Source of the DNA: Castor canadensis
Taxonomy: Eukaryota > Chordata > Mammalia > Rodentia > Castoridae
Assembly (NCBI RefSeq): GCF_047511655.1
Contig: NC_133400.1
Coordinates: 4,315,001 to 4,379,000 of the forward strand
DNA: 64,000 nucleotides
Direction: 5' to 3'
Shown: piece by piece, positions 54,573 through 64,000 of the stretch
How the letters are laid out: each line of letters starts with the position of its first letter
How positions within the stretch are numbered: position 1 is the first letter of the stretch
Notes under the pieces: generated by a model
What the model was told of the DNA's origin: nothing
The model's input: the letters and a program-made list of their open reading frames with translations, nothing else
Database searches by the model: none
Program-made: the position numbers and the translations under genes

Positions 54573-56433
54573 ATAGAGACAGCTTTGAGGCATTTGTTGT
54601 TTTTTGTTTTTTCCTACCTCAGTTATATAAAATCTTGTCACATTTGGAACTGTAGGATTAACGGTGTGTCTTTGTGGACCGTCTGCATTCTCCAAAACCA
54701 ATTCCAATCTATTTATGACTGTCTCAGAACAGACAGCCCATGACTTAGGACTCATGGTGGCTCCAGGCGCAGTGTTTTCTTTACAATGGTGAGAAAGGTA
54801 TATGCATTGAAAAGAAGCTATATTTTGAATTTTGATCTTTTCCCAGGCAAGTGATATGTGGTCTTACATGCTCAGTGCTGGGCAGCAACAGTGAGCCACA
54901 CACATGATCACGTGATTTCCATGTTGGCGCCCCAGGGTATCAGTGTGGGATCAGTTCCAGGACCAACCCTCTGTGGATGCTGAAGTCTGATTATAAGACA
55001 GCATATTATTTGCATAGATCCTACACACGTCCTTCCATATGCTTTAGGTTACTTATGCCTAACACTGTATGTTAGGTATCTGCTGTGTTAACAGTTGTTA
55101 TGCCGCATTGATTAGGAAAGAACGACAAGTCTGTACATGTTCAATATAGATACGATTTTCCTCCTAAATATTTTCAATCACAGATTAGTTGAGAAGGTGG
55201 ATATGGGATCCACAGATATGCAGGGCTTACTGCTCTACCCCTTGAGCCACATCCCCCAGCCCTAAGAGTCATGGAAAGTTTTAAGAAGGTTTGGATGAGC
55301 ACTCCCAGTGAGGTAGGACCTGGTGCCCTCTTGGTGTGTACTACAGGCTGCCTCTGGTTCAGCACCCAGCTGATACCTGAGGCTGCACATGTCCACTTGC
55401 TGGACTGGAAACCTGGGATGCAGGTGGGAGCCACGGCCTCCTCTTGCTCCCCCACCTTTGCTGTGAGTACTCGGTGGCAGTGACACTGTGTGGCTGCCGC
55501 AGCACAGCACCTCATCTGTCCTCCAAGCTACTGGTTCCTCTCTTCATTGGAACCAGCAGGGGCTTCTCCTTGCCCTTAGTGAGGACTGAGAGCTGCTGGC
55601 TACTGGGGTTCAGGTTGCTGAGAGCTACTGAAAGCCTCGGGGATCAGTGAGCAGGTGTGAGGAGAGGGCAGGGAGGCAGCAGGAGCAAAGCTCTGGTCCT
55701 GGAGCAGTCCCTTCATGGTCAGCAGGCAGCAGGTCCTGATGGTGGGTCAGGATTGGTGGGCGTGAGAATGCTGTCCAAGCTGGGCTCCTAGGAAAGAGGT
55801 CTCCAAAGGTGCTCACTGACGGTATACAGGGCGTGCCTGCGGGCCACAGGTCTGCCTCAAAGCAGGCCTTTCTGATCCAGTACCTCTGGAGCAAGGTAGG
55901 TAGAATCTCTCCAAGGGTCTCCTCTGCAGACTGTCATGTTTGACCTCTGTGGTTAAATCCCTCCAGATACTCATTCAGCAAGAGTTTGCCCAGGTCGAGG
56001 TCCTAGTGAAGAACTTGGTTTCATGCAGGTGTTGTCAAGTGAGGATGACCTGCACAACTGGTAATGGGTCTGAGACTCTGCTTTCCTCCTCTTGTATGGC
56101 TTTCAGAAAAGCCCTGGAAGCCTGCGTCACTGTGGGTGAGGCCACAGTGAATGCTGTCTCCATGGCGTCCTCTGGTGCAAACTGAGCAGTGACTTAGGCT
56201 CAGTCTTGCCCTGTGCACCGCTTTAGAGTCTGTGCTGAGATTTTGAAGCTCATGGTTGAAACTGCCCTTGCCCAAAAGCAGCTGTGCAGCTCCACTAGGA
56301 CCTCTGGATCTTTTGTGCTATGGAGTGGGCTGCCAGGACCTGTGAGCTGCAACTTGCGACCCTGACATTTCCTGGTCTGCTGATGCCTGCGCTGATTCCA
56401 TCGGTTGTTAGTCTTTAAAACAATGCCAGTTTC

Positions 56434-56439
56434 AATAAA
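56434..56439 (+). promoter_or_regulatory. HSDL1: Distal poly(A) signal AATAAA
   Basis: TTTCAATAAAGCTTTACC. May end a long HSDL1 3' UTR or another transcript. Confidence 0.45.
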
Positions 56440-56764
56440 GCTTTACCTTCCTCTGGAATTGCACATGCTTTATTCAGTACGTGCATCATGAGCGTAGGAA
56501 GTTATTTTAGGACAGGGAGTAGACCAAGATCCTTTAGGCCTCAGCCCTTCTTGGTTATCTCTGAGTGACTTCTCTGTTCCAACCCAGCCCCCTTCAATTC
56601 ATTCTCAGAACTGGAGACATATCCTCTTCCCTGCTTTGGAGTTTAACTGTCACATGACAGGGATGTTGTGCCCCAGTTCCAAACATTCTAGCTATACTCA
56701 CTAGGATGGTGGCTGTAGGGGAGTGTTAAAAGAATACTGCCGAGACTAGTTTACCCCAAGTTAG

Positions 56765-56850
56765 AGCCGAGGGCCTGACTCAAATGATACAGGGCCTTCT
56801 TAGCAAGCATAAGGCCCTGAGTTCAAACCCCAGTACCATGAAAAAACCAA
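56765..56850 (+). mobile_element. ID-like SINE
   Basis: TTAGCAAGCATAAGGCCCTG then AGTTCAAACCCCAGTACC. Confidence 0.8.
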
Positions 56851-57269
56851 ACCTCAGCAGAATGACCCAGTCAAGGTTAAGATCAAAGGCATTGCATGGT
56901 GGCAGAATGAAGCACTTTGAAGATTTGAAAATGCAGAAAGTCAGTTTTCTGAACATTCATAAAGTCATATGAACTCTTGAGTCCGAAAAGGACTTGAGAA
57001 CCCAGTACACTCATGTACTGAATCCTACATGAGCCAAGCACTACCTGTGTGTTTCATTGAACCCTCACCTGTGAGGAAGGTATTAGTATGCCTGCTTTTT
57101 GGATGAGGAAGCTGAGGTGAAAAAAAAATTTGTTAAAAATGACAAACTAGCTGCCCAAGGTGGGATATGACATTTTGTGACTCTGTATTACCCACTACAC
57201 TAAATCAGTCTGGTTAACTCATGTTAAAAGGAACATGAAGTGCTGTGATCATAGCAGACACTTAGAAAC

Positions 57270-57870
57270 TGAGCCCACAGGTTAACTAAAAGCAGGAGAA
57301 AACTCTGACATCCCTGCCTCCATCTCACACCCGTCTCCTTTGCCTGTGTGTATCTCTTCTGCAGTCATCTTGGATTCCAGGAAGGACAGGACAGATTGAT
57401 AACACTTATGACAAGGGACTGAAACTAACCCAAGGAATGGAAGATCCTCACAAAACAGATCACTCCCTAACCAGGAAGCTGCCTCCTGAAGCAGAAGAAT
57501 CATCTCTTGGGAACCAGATTGCTCCCCTCAAGTGATGACAGTGATAACTTCTCCAGAACCCCTTGCAGAACCAGAACAAAGATAAAAATCCACCAGGTCA
57601 CACTTTGCCTGGAACTGGGACTGCTTAATTGTGCTGCTTGCCGTTCTTCCTCTACAATCCTAAAGCTCATGTCTGTCCCCCAAAGATGGGTTGAAATGCT
57701 TCGGCTGCTGTATCAAATTTCCTTTTTTCTGACCTCATCAAATCTCTTTTTTTCTGACCTCACCACTACTCATGTCTGACATATTTGACCTAGTGCCCGG
57801 ACCTGACACATTGGAGCCTTCGAAGTTGGGCCCCTGGCCCAGGACTCTGGTTACTCACTTTCTTGCATAT
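57270..57870 (+). mobile_element. ERV LTR fossil, same family as at 7.8-8.4 kb
   Basis: Shares CTCAAGTGATGACAGTGAT, CTCATGTCTGTCCC and other blocks in the same order with the copy at 7765-8400. It has a short repeated TTTTTCTGACCTCA segment near its 3' part. Solo LTR-like. Confidence 0.6.
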
Positions 57871-58842
57871 TGGTGGCATTCAGCATTACTAAGGTACAGT
57901 GGAAATTAAAAAAAAAAAATCTACGAGGGTTTTATCTCACCAGGGAGCACACCACTGCCCACTAGCATTACTTCAGCATGCCTGCAGCCTCTTAGTTGTG
58001 CCCAGGAGCAAGTGTGGGCCAGTTCAACATGTAGACTGAAAACAACCCTTCATCCTGGTAAATGACCCAGTTTTTTTTTTTTTTTCTGGGGGGGGGGGTG
58101 TGGGTCAAGCAAACTTTTCACACTGATCTTTGCTTTTTCAAAAAGGAAAACATTTGGCGTTACAAAAATCCTGTCTCTGAAGGCTCGGACGCTCCTGGCA
58201 ACAGGTGTGCGCAGGTCTATGCAGAGATTTCTCAATCAAGCCAAGGCCATGAGGGGTTGCAGAGGTCGCACAGATGAGACTTGGCGGGGTTGGGGGAGTC
58301 TGGGTGGAAGTCAGGGCCATTTCAATCACCTGCCCACACCTCGGCTGCTGCATCGGTGAGAGATGTCCAGAGGAGATGCGGGAGGGCGGGAAGTGGGGGT
58401 GCCATTAGGAGGTGTGGGGAACCTGAGCTGCGCTAGTTGGGGGGAGTAAGGACTGTGCACTTGCTTGGATGTGGACACCTACAAGAAGAGCTTTTGCTGG
58501 AGTAAGGGGGAGCTTTTCGCTAGATGGGCCTTTCTTAGGTCTGCGTTCTTTTCCCTTGGCCCTTTTTGTGGCACAAAGCCCAGCGCACCCCAAGCCGAAT
58601 ACTGCAATGACTTGCTTTCACCAACTCAGGCCAATCCGGGCGAGTGAGCCCCGCCCCCTGCGTCGTACCGCGACCCGGCGCTGCAAACATCGCGAGACCT
58701 CCGTCCATCCTCCCAGCGCGCGCCCGCGGCTCAGGGCCTCTGGAGCGCGCACGCAGGCCTCGGGCGCGCGGGGCACGCCGGGCACGCCGGGCTGTCGGGC
58801 TGACGCTCCGGGCCGTGGGCCTCCCCAGCTGGTGTGACGCGG

Positions 58843-58852
58843 TCTCGCGAGA
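58843..58852. promoter_or_regulatory. TCTCGCGAGA promoter element
   Basis: Perfect 10-bp palindrome known from CpG-island promoters and bound, when unmethylated, by BANP. It sits about 100 bp upstream of the exon 1 donor. Confidence 0.75.
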
Positions 58853-58950
58853 GTTGCGAGTAAACAGCCCCGAATGGAGAGCCGAGGCGTGTTCGCGGCG
58901 GAGGCGCCGTTACCCGGGGCCCGCCGTCCCCAAGCCTGAGGGGACCGCAG
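58853..58950 (+). other. MBTPS1: Probable MBTPS1 noncoding exon 1
   Basis: MBTPS1 encodes the Golgi serine protease S1P that cleaves SREBPs and ATF6. Here only exon 1 can be seen, ending at a donor (ACCGCAG|gtacgt, 58950/58951) in the CpG island. Gene identity rests on synteny (the next gene after HSDL1 on the same strand in human) and on the expectation that its first exon is noncoding. No S1P coding exon was found up to 64000. The 5' edge is estimated. Confidence 0.55.
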
Positions 58951-59190
58951 GTACGTCAGCCGCCCGCGCCCGCCCCCTGCCGCCCTGCCCCCGCTAGCCG
59001 GCCGCGCGCGAGGTCCCAGGTCCCCCGGGCGGCCCCGCACTGCGGCGAGACGTGCCGGGCGGATACCGCCTCCGCCCGCCAGCCGGGCCCCGGCCTCCCC
59101 GCGGCTGCAGGCGGTTGGGTAGCTTGTGTCTGACGTTCGTCGTTTCTTCCTTGCGAAGTAAACTTTATTAACGAGGCGAAATAATGTGCC

Positions 59191-59226
59191 CGGCCCCGGC
59201 CCCGGCCCCGGCCCCGGCCCCGGCCC
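59191..59226 (+). repeat. (CGGCCC)6 hexanucleotide tract
   Basis: Six perfect CGGCCC units, i.e. GGGGCC-type repeat on the minus strand, in GC-rich intron about 240 bp after exon 1. Confidence 0.97.
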
Positions 59227-59689
59227 CGCGCCTCCAGCCGGCCGCTCCGGGCCGGTCCGGTTGGGTCGGCGTCGCCGGCTGCACGCGGCGCTGCGGTTCC
59301 TCCGAGGCAGTTTTAGCAGCCGGCGGCAGGCGGACAGCTGAGAGCCAGAGGCCTTTAACCCCGCAGGTTCCAAAGATCCGGAGCGGCTGGCCTGTCGACA
59401 TCCTCTTTATTAAGGCCTGTACCCCCCGCTGTAGGTAGAGCGTCTCGGCCGTGGAAATGAGGTTGAACACGCGTTAGGTTGTGAGTGACACTAGCTGAAT
59501 CCGGGTGACCCGCCCTCGGGGGAACTGCGCTGGTAAGCCTGACTTCGGGGGTCTCACTTTGCGTATGTATGAAAAGGTGGGGCTTAGGGAAGAGCGATTC
59601 TTCCCCTCCCCTCTATTTTTTTTTTTTTAATCTGCAAAACCTGTTTTTTTAAAAAAGTACTTTTAATGTAAGCGCTTCTTTTAGTTATC

Positions 59690-59790
59690 TGCTCGTTGGC
59701 GGTACTGGGGTTTGACCTCAGGGCCCGGCGCTTCCTAGGCAGCCACTCTGCCACTTGCGGCACACCCCCACCCTTCATTTTGATACTACT
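59690..59790 (-). mobile_element. ID-like SINE, inverted
   Basis: GGCGGTACTGGGGTTTGACC, CCTAGGCAGCCACTCTGCCA, ACACCCCCACCC. Confidence 0.8.
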
Positions 59791-60959
59791 ACATGCCATC
59801 AGTTCACCAGCGTTCATTGGTCAGCACCACGATCCAGTTGTAGGTCATTCCCGTCACCCCCAGGACCTCCGGGACCCATTGCCGTCAGCACCCATTTCCA
59901 GCCTGTCAGCTACTCATCTACTTTGTCTTCCTAGATTTGCCTTTTCGGAATATGTCATTCCTTTTTGTGGCTAAATGACATCTCATTCGTCTTATGGACA
60001 GCACACGTTCTGTCATGAAGGACACTTAGTAAAATTTTACAGCTCCAGTATGTGGTACACATGACAGCAGAACCATTTTTGGGGTGAGAGCTGACGCCTG
60101 AGCCCTGCCCCTGCCTTCAGGTATCTACTGCATTCCCCAAACATTCTTCATAATCCAGAGTACTTGTTGCTGTCTAAAACGGTAAATTCTAGTACAGTGC
60201 TGACAGAGCACTCGGAATGGGGGGGGGAGGAGCTCTTTTCTAGTCAAGGGTTTTATCATCATCCCTTTCAACTCAGTGTTCTTTGATTCTGTTTTCTGTC
60301 TGTTGGAGGGTAGTTCTTGGGCTGCTGCCTTTTTATTTGTGTGGCAGCAACAGCATCACAAATAACTAGAGTAACAAACTCCATTGGCTGAAGGTAAAGG
60401 TAACACTGCACATCTCTTATTAGTGCTTTTAGTGGGTTCTCTTCAGAAGATTTGTAAGTTGCCTCTGCCCTGGGAGGGAGCTGTATTTTATTAGCAACAC
60501 TTAGCCACTCCACCCTTGGGCGATCTGAAGTACTAAGAACAGGAAGTTAGCCCTTCTGTTTGGTAGCTGAGTGGGATAGAGGGTTGAAGACAGTGTGGTC
60601 TCTTGCTGTGTTTTGCTTGATGCAGGTTAAGGAGGTGATAAAAACAAGTGGATTTCTCTTTCCTCATGGACCAGTCAGTCTTGACATGTTGCAGAAATCC
60701 ATTAACTAGATATATTAATCTTGACAGCTTCTTTGCTTAAAGAAATGAATTTAAAGTAAAACAAGGAAGGTAGCAAGTTTGGAGCTCTCTCATGTGGTTG
60801 GAGTGAATGCCAAACTGACCAAAGAGAAAACTGTTAGAAGCCAAGAGCAAATATGGGAAGGATGTGTGACAATGGCATAAATAATACGTTGTACAAAGTG
60901 ACATTTAGACAAAAGGCTCTCTATTGACACATTGGTCTACAGGATATTTTTAAATACAA

Positions 60960-61390
60960 GACTAAATTGGACATGGTAATGCACACCTGTAATCCTGTTA
61001 TTCCAGTTGGTGAGCTAGAGGCCAGCCTCAGCTGCATAGTGAGACCCTTGTCTCAACCAAAAAAGAAAGGGCTAGTTATGGAGGTCATACCTGTAATCCC
61101 AGTTACTTGGGAGGTGGAGACCGAGGATTATGAAATAAGGCCATCCTGGGGACAAAGTTAGCAATACCCTATCTCAGCAAGTTACCTGGGGGTGGTGGTA
61201 CATGCCTGTCATCCCAGGTACATGGCAGGTATAGGAGGATCACAGTACAGGGCTGGCCCTGCACAAAAATGAAAAATAATTCATAAAAGGGGTGGGTGTG
61301 TGGCTGAAGTGGTACAGCCTAGCAAGATTGAGGTCCTGAGTTTAAACCTCAGTACCTCCCCCAAAAAACAACCCCCCCCCAAAAAAAGAT
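60960..61390 (+). mobile_element. B1 followed by a trimeric B1-B1-ID SINE
   Basis: Three consecutive B1-like units (about 60960-61065, 61066-61181, 61182-61288) and one ID tail (61289-61362, with GAGTTTAAACCTCAGTACC), ending in a C/A-rich tail. Confidence 0.75.
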
Positions 61391-62179
61391 TTAAAAAACT
61401 CTCAAGACTGATGGACAGAATGTGCCAGAAGAAGTGGTTCCATCAGACATAAGTATACACCTTTATTTTTAAGACAGTGTGTACTGGCATTGCTTAATTG
61501 TTAGCTTGATAAACAGTGGTACTATAGCCAAGTATGCAGTTAGTTAGGGAAGTGGTAGTTTTCCAGCCAACTTTAATTAAACTAGCTAGAACCCTTTTGT
61601 GGTTTAAACAATTCGTCTTCTCTGGAGTTATTTCAGTAAACTAGTTTATTAAAAAGCAAGGTATAGCTGCACAATTAGATGATTATCATGTGATACAAGT
61701 CATTTCCTCTTACCTGAATTATGTATTAAAATTATTTTCAAAGAAATAATTTCAAGTGTATTTAAGTTATACCTAGAAGTATAATCTTTGTGATGTTCTT
61801 TTATTATGCAAATTGTAAGTAGAGGAATCTCAGCTGTAAGGGAGGTCATTCCTTTGCCTAAGTAATGTACTTCCTCTCTCTCCCTTTTACACACGGATCT
61901 CATGGCATCTTATTCCTGGTACATAGGATTTGAACTGTCACATTTGTTTTTTTGGTCAAACCTGTATTAGAGGTGGGGTCATGCTCATGGAAAATCCACA
62001 GATGAAAATAGCGTCTTTTAGAGTATTCTTTCATGGAAAAATAACCAGGTCTTGTACATGAAATATTAGCAGGCGCTTGGTGGGTCCAGTAGCAGCCTAA
62101 GTGGGCCTGAGAGTAGATGATATGCAAATAGGAAGCCTTTCCTAGAAATTGTGAGAACAATTTTCTCCTAGAAATTGTT

Positions 62180-62200
62180 TCTCCTAGAATTTCTAGGAGA
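62180..62200. repeat. Short palindrome
   Basis: TCTCCTAGAA-T-TTCTAGGAGA, perfect 10-bp arms. The arm motif also occurs at about 62164. Confidence 0.95.
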
Positions 62201-62499
62201 CAAAACTCTTTTAAGCTCTCTAGAAAGACCTAATAATGAGATAAATTGGACATTCGAATTTTTGTGTTACTGTCATACCAGAAAACGTGACTTTTTTCTC
62301 TAAAACTTATTTTAAAAGGTCTATTAAAGCGTATAATGGTTCATCTAGCTATAAAAGTAACGTATGCTCTTCGTAACAATAGAAACAGAATAAACCAGAA
62401 TGTATCTGTGGCCAGCTCTATTGGGAGGTAGAAGCAGTGTTACACTCTGGCATGTTTTTCCCCGTGCACAGACACAATCTTAACACATCAACATTTGGA

Positions 62500-62812
62500 G
62501 ACTGGCTAATGCTTGTAATACCAGTTACTTGGGAGGCAGAAATCAGGAGAATTGAGGTTTGAGGCTAGCCCTGGCAAAAAGGTAGCAAGACCCCATCTCA
62601 ACAAAAAAACTGGCTGTGGTGTATGTGCCCATCATGCCAGCTATGTGGGAGGCATAGGTAGAAGGATTGTCATCTGGGCCAATCCTAGCAAAAAACTTAA
62701 AACCCTACCTGAAAAATAACTAAAGCCAAAAGAGCTAGGGCATGGCTCAAGTACTAGGCCTACCAAGCTCAAGGCCCTGAGTTCAAATTCTGGTACTGCC
62801 AAAAAAATAAGC
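62500..62812 (+). mobile_element. Trimeric B1-B1-ID SINE
   Basis: B1 unit (GTAATACCAGTTACTTGGGA), second B1 unit (GCTATGTGGGAGGCATAGG) with the linker GAAAAATAACTAAAGCC, then the ID tail (GAGTTCAAATTCTGGTACTG). Confidence 0.8.
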
Positions 62813-62874
62813 AAAAATTTGAAGCATACTATACTGAACTGTTTTATTTAATATTTCATTTGTTTTTTTCTCTC

Positions 62875-63310
62875 ACTCTTACTGCTGCTGTAACACAGTA
62901 CCACAAATACTACTTACAACAACACTGATTTCCTGTCTTATACTTCTAGAGGTCAGAAGTCCAAAGTCAGTCTCACTGGGGTAAAGTCAAAGTGTCACAG
63001 GGCTGAGTTCTTCTGGAAGCTCTGAGGAGAGAGTACGGGTCCTTTCCTGATTCTAGAGGCCACCTGCATTCCTTGGCTCCTGACTTCTTCCTCATATTAC
63101 ATCAGCCCTTGCTTCCATCACATCCCTTACCACCATTTGGCTAGAGATCCTGGTCGTTACACCTGACCCCCTGGATAGTCAGGATGCTGCCCCAAACCCG
63201 AGACCCTTGGTGTAGTGACACCTGCTGAGTCCCTTTGTACATGTAAAATACACTCACGTGTTTGGGAATTAGGACATGGACATCTGGGGTGGGGGCATGA
63301 TTCAGCCTCG
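62875..63310 (-). mobile_element. MLT1-like LTR, inverted
   Basis: GCTGTAACACAGTACCACAA, TAGAGGTCAGAAGTCCAAAG, GGAAGCTCTGAGGAGAGAG in reverse MLT1 order. Old. Confidence 0.65.
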
Positions 63311-63539
63311 CGCAGGAATAGTTTGAAATTGATGCATGGCACTCCCTAGTATGAATGAGCCGTAATTACTTCACCATCCCCTCTTATTGCACGCTGAAAT
63401 GGTCTCTAATTTTTCCCAGTTATAATCCTGAAGTGTGTATCCTTGGATGCAAATCATTGTAGTCTTTCATATTCATGTGTTGGGATGAATTCCTAGAGGG
63501 GATTTTAGAAAAGCAGGCTCCTTCCCTCTGGAGAATATG

Positions 63540-63715
63540 GCCTCTGGAACCAAATCACCAGAGTTCCTGGCCAGGGGACTCCAGGCAAGTGGCTTAGCTC
63601 CTCTGGGCCTCAGTTTTCTTGTCTGAAAATGGGAGCAATAAGAGGTTGCCATAAGGATTGAATAATTAAATATGTGCAAATTACTTAAAATAGCACCTGT
63701 TGCATGAGAAATGCC
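63540..63715 (+). mobile_element. MIR SINE
   Basis: CAAGTGGCTTAGCTCCTCTG, GGCCTCAGTTTTCTTGTCTG, AAAATGGGAGCAATAAGAGG. Confidence 0.85.
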
Positions 63716-63720
63716 AGTTA

Positions 63721-63915
63721 GGCTGGGCGCCATGCTCACGCCTGTAATCCTAGCTACTTAAGAGGCGGAGATCAGGAAGATTGAGGTTTGGAGCCAGCCT
63801 GGGCAAATAGTTTGTGAGACCTTATTTAAAAAAACCCATTACAACAAAAGGGCTGGTGGAGTGGCTTAAGGTGTAGGCCAGGAGTTCAAACCCTAGTACT
63901 GCAAAAAAGAAGAAA
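63721..63915 (+). mobile_element. Composite B1-ID SINE
   Basis: GGCTGGGCGCCATGCTCACG, GAGCCAGCCTGGGCAAATAG, then GGGCTGGTGGAGTGGC and GAGTTCAAACCCTAGTACTG. Confidence 0.92.
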
Positions 63916-64000
63916 AAAAGAAAAGAAATGCCAGTAAATGCTAAGTTTTGTTATTACTAGATTTATTAGATCAAAAGTCTTGTGTACACTTTTAATAGTT

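Larger units (their letters stand above)
51345..56455 (+). other. HSDL1: HSDL1 3' UTR (two possible ends)
   Basis: Follows the TGA at 51342-51344. Two credible poly(A) signals exist: AATAAA at 53713 with a GT-rich downstream stretch, and AATAAA at 56434. Repeats inside are an inverted composite SINE (51729-51932), a plus B1 (53221-53330), an inverted B1 (53903-53983) and a MaLR LTR (54132-54572). If the first signal dominates, the part after about 53740 is downstream flank. Confidence 0.5.
56456..58620. other. Intergenic HSDL1-MBTPS1
   Basis: Contains an ID SINE (56765-56850), MIR-like sequence (about 57010-57190), an ERV LTR (57270-57870) and a T(n)G(n) tract (58070-58100). No gene recognised. 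Confidence 0.55.
58620..59130 (+). promoter_or_regulatory. MBTPS1: MBTPS1 CpG-island promoter
   Basis: Dense CpG island. It contains a TCTCGCGAGA palindrome at 58843-58852 and a CGCGAGA half near 58690. No TATA box. Confidence 0.7.
58951..64000 (+). other. MBTPS1 intron 1 (continues past the edge)
   Basis: Begins CpG-rich with a hexanucleotide tract (59191-59226), then an inverted ID SINE (59690-59790), B1 units and trimeric SINEs (60960-61390, 62500-62812), an inverted MLT1-like LTR (62875-63310), MIR (63540-63715) and a composite SINE (63721-63915). 59800-60950 and 61400-62490 hold nothing clearly recognised. Confidence 0.5.

Noticed and set aside
58618-59373. 251-codon minus ORF over the MBTPS1 promoter, including a Gly-Pro run
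   Set aside because: CpG-island ORF; the Gly-Pro run is only the hexanucleotide tract translated.

Overview
The window is nuclear DNA from a placental mammal, most likely a rodent. Four spliced protein genes can be read with intact splice sites and frames. The commonest repeat is a composite SINE with a 7SL/B1-like head and a tRNA/ID-like tail, often as its reverse complement. With old MIR, L1 and MaLR LTR fragments, this suggests a castorimorph rodent such as beaver. The species is inferred from the SINE style and is not proven.

The layout matches the human 16q24.1 neighbourhood in reverse (gene order recalled, not searched). From left to right it runs: ADAD2 (minus strand, only the first coding exon at 2017-2488, the rest off the left edge); an intergenic stretch of about 6 kb; TAF1C (plus, CpG promoter near 8.85 kb, CDS 10289-15928, 14 coding exons, 832 aa); DNAAF1 (minus, CDS 37671 down to 16645, 12 exons, 613 aa); HSDL1 (plus, promoter near 37.9 kb, CDS 46289-51344, 4 coding exons, 330 aa, long 3' UTR); a 2 kb intergenic stretch; and the CpG promoter with noncoding exon 1 of what is by synteny MBTPS1 (plus, from about 58.8 kb, coding exons off the right edge).

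The genes are tightly arranged. TAF1C and DNAAF1 converge and their poly(A) signals lie within 15 bp on opposite strands. DNAAF1 and HSDL1 are head to head, sharing one CpG island of about 300 bp that contains a perfect RFX X-box, as expected for a motile-cilium gene. Functions are unrelated: testis RNA-binding/deaminase-like protein (ADAD2), RNA polymerase I initiation (TAF1C), cytoplasmic preassembly of axonemal dyneins (DNAAF1), a catalytically altered mitochondrial short-chain dehydrogenase (HSDL1) and the SREBP/ATF6 site-1 protease (MBTPS1).

Introns and intergenic DNA are filled with SINEs, L1 3' ends, MIRs, one MER5-like DNA transposon piece and old solo-LTR-like fossils. No tRNA or rRNA gene, CRISPR array or prokaryotic-type system was seen. 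The most notable non-gene signals are a trimeric B1-B1-ID SINE form, the X-box, a TCTCGCGAGA promoter element, a GGGGCC-type hexanucleotide tract in MBTPS1 intron 1, a GC-AG intron in TAF1C and a tandem duplication abutting a DNAAF1 splice donor.
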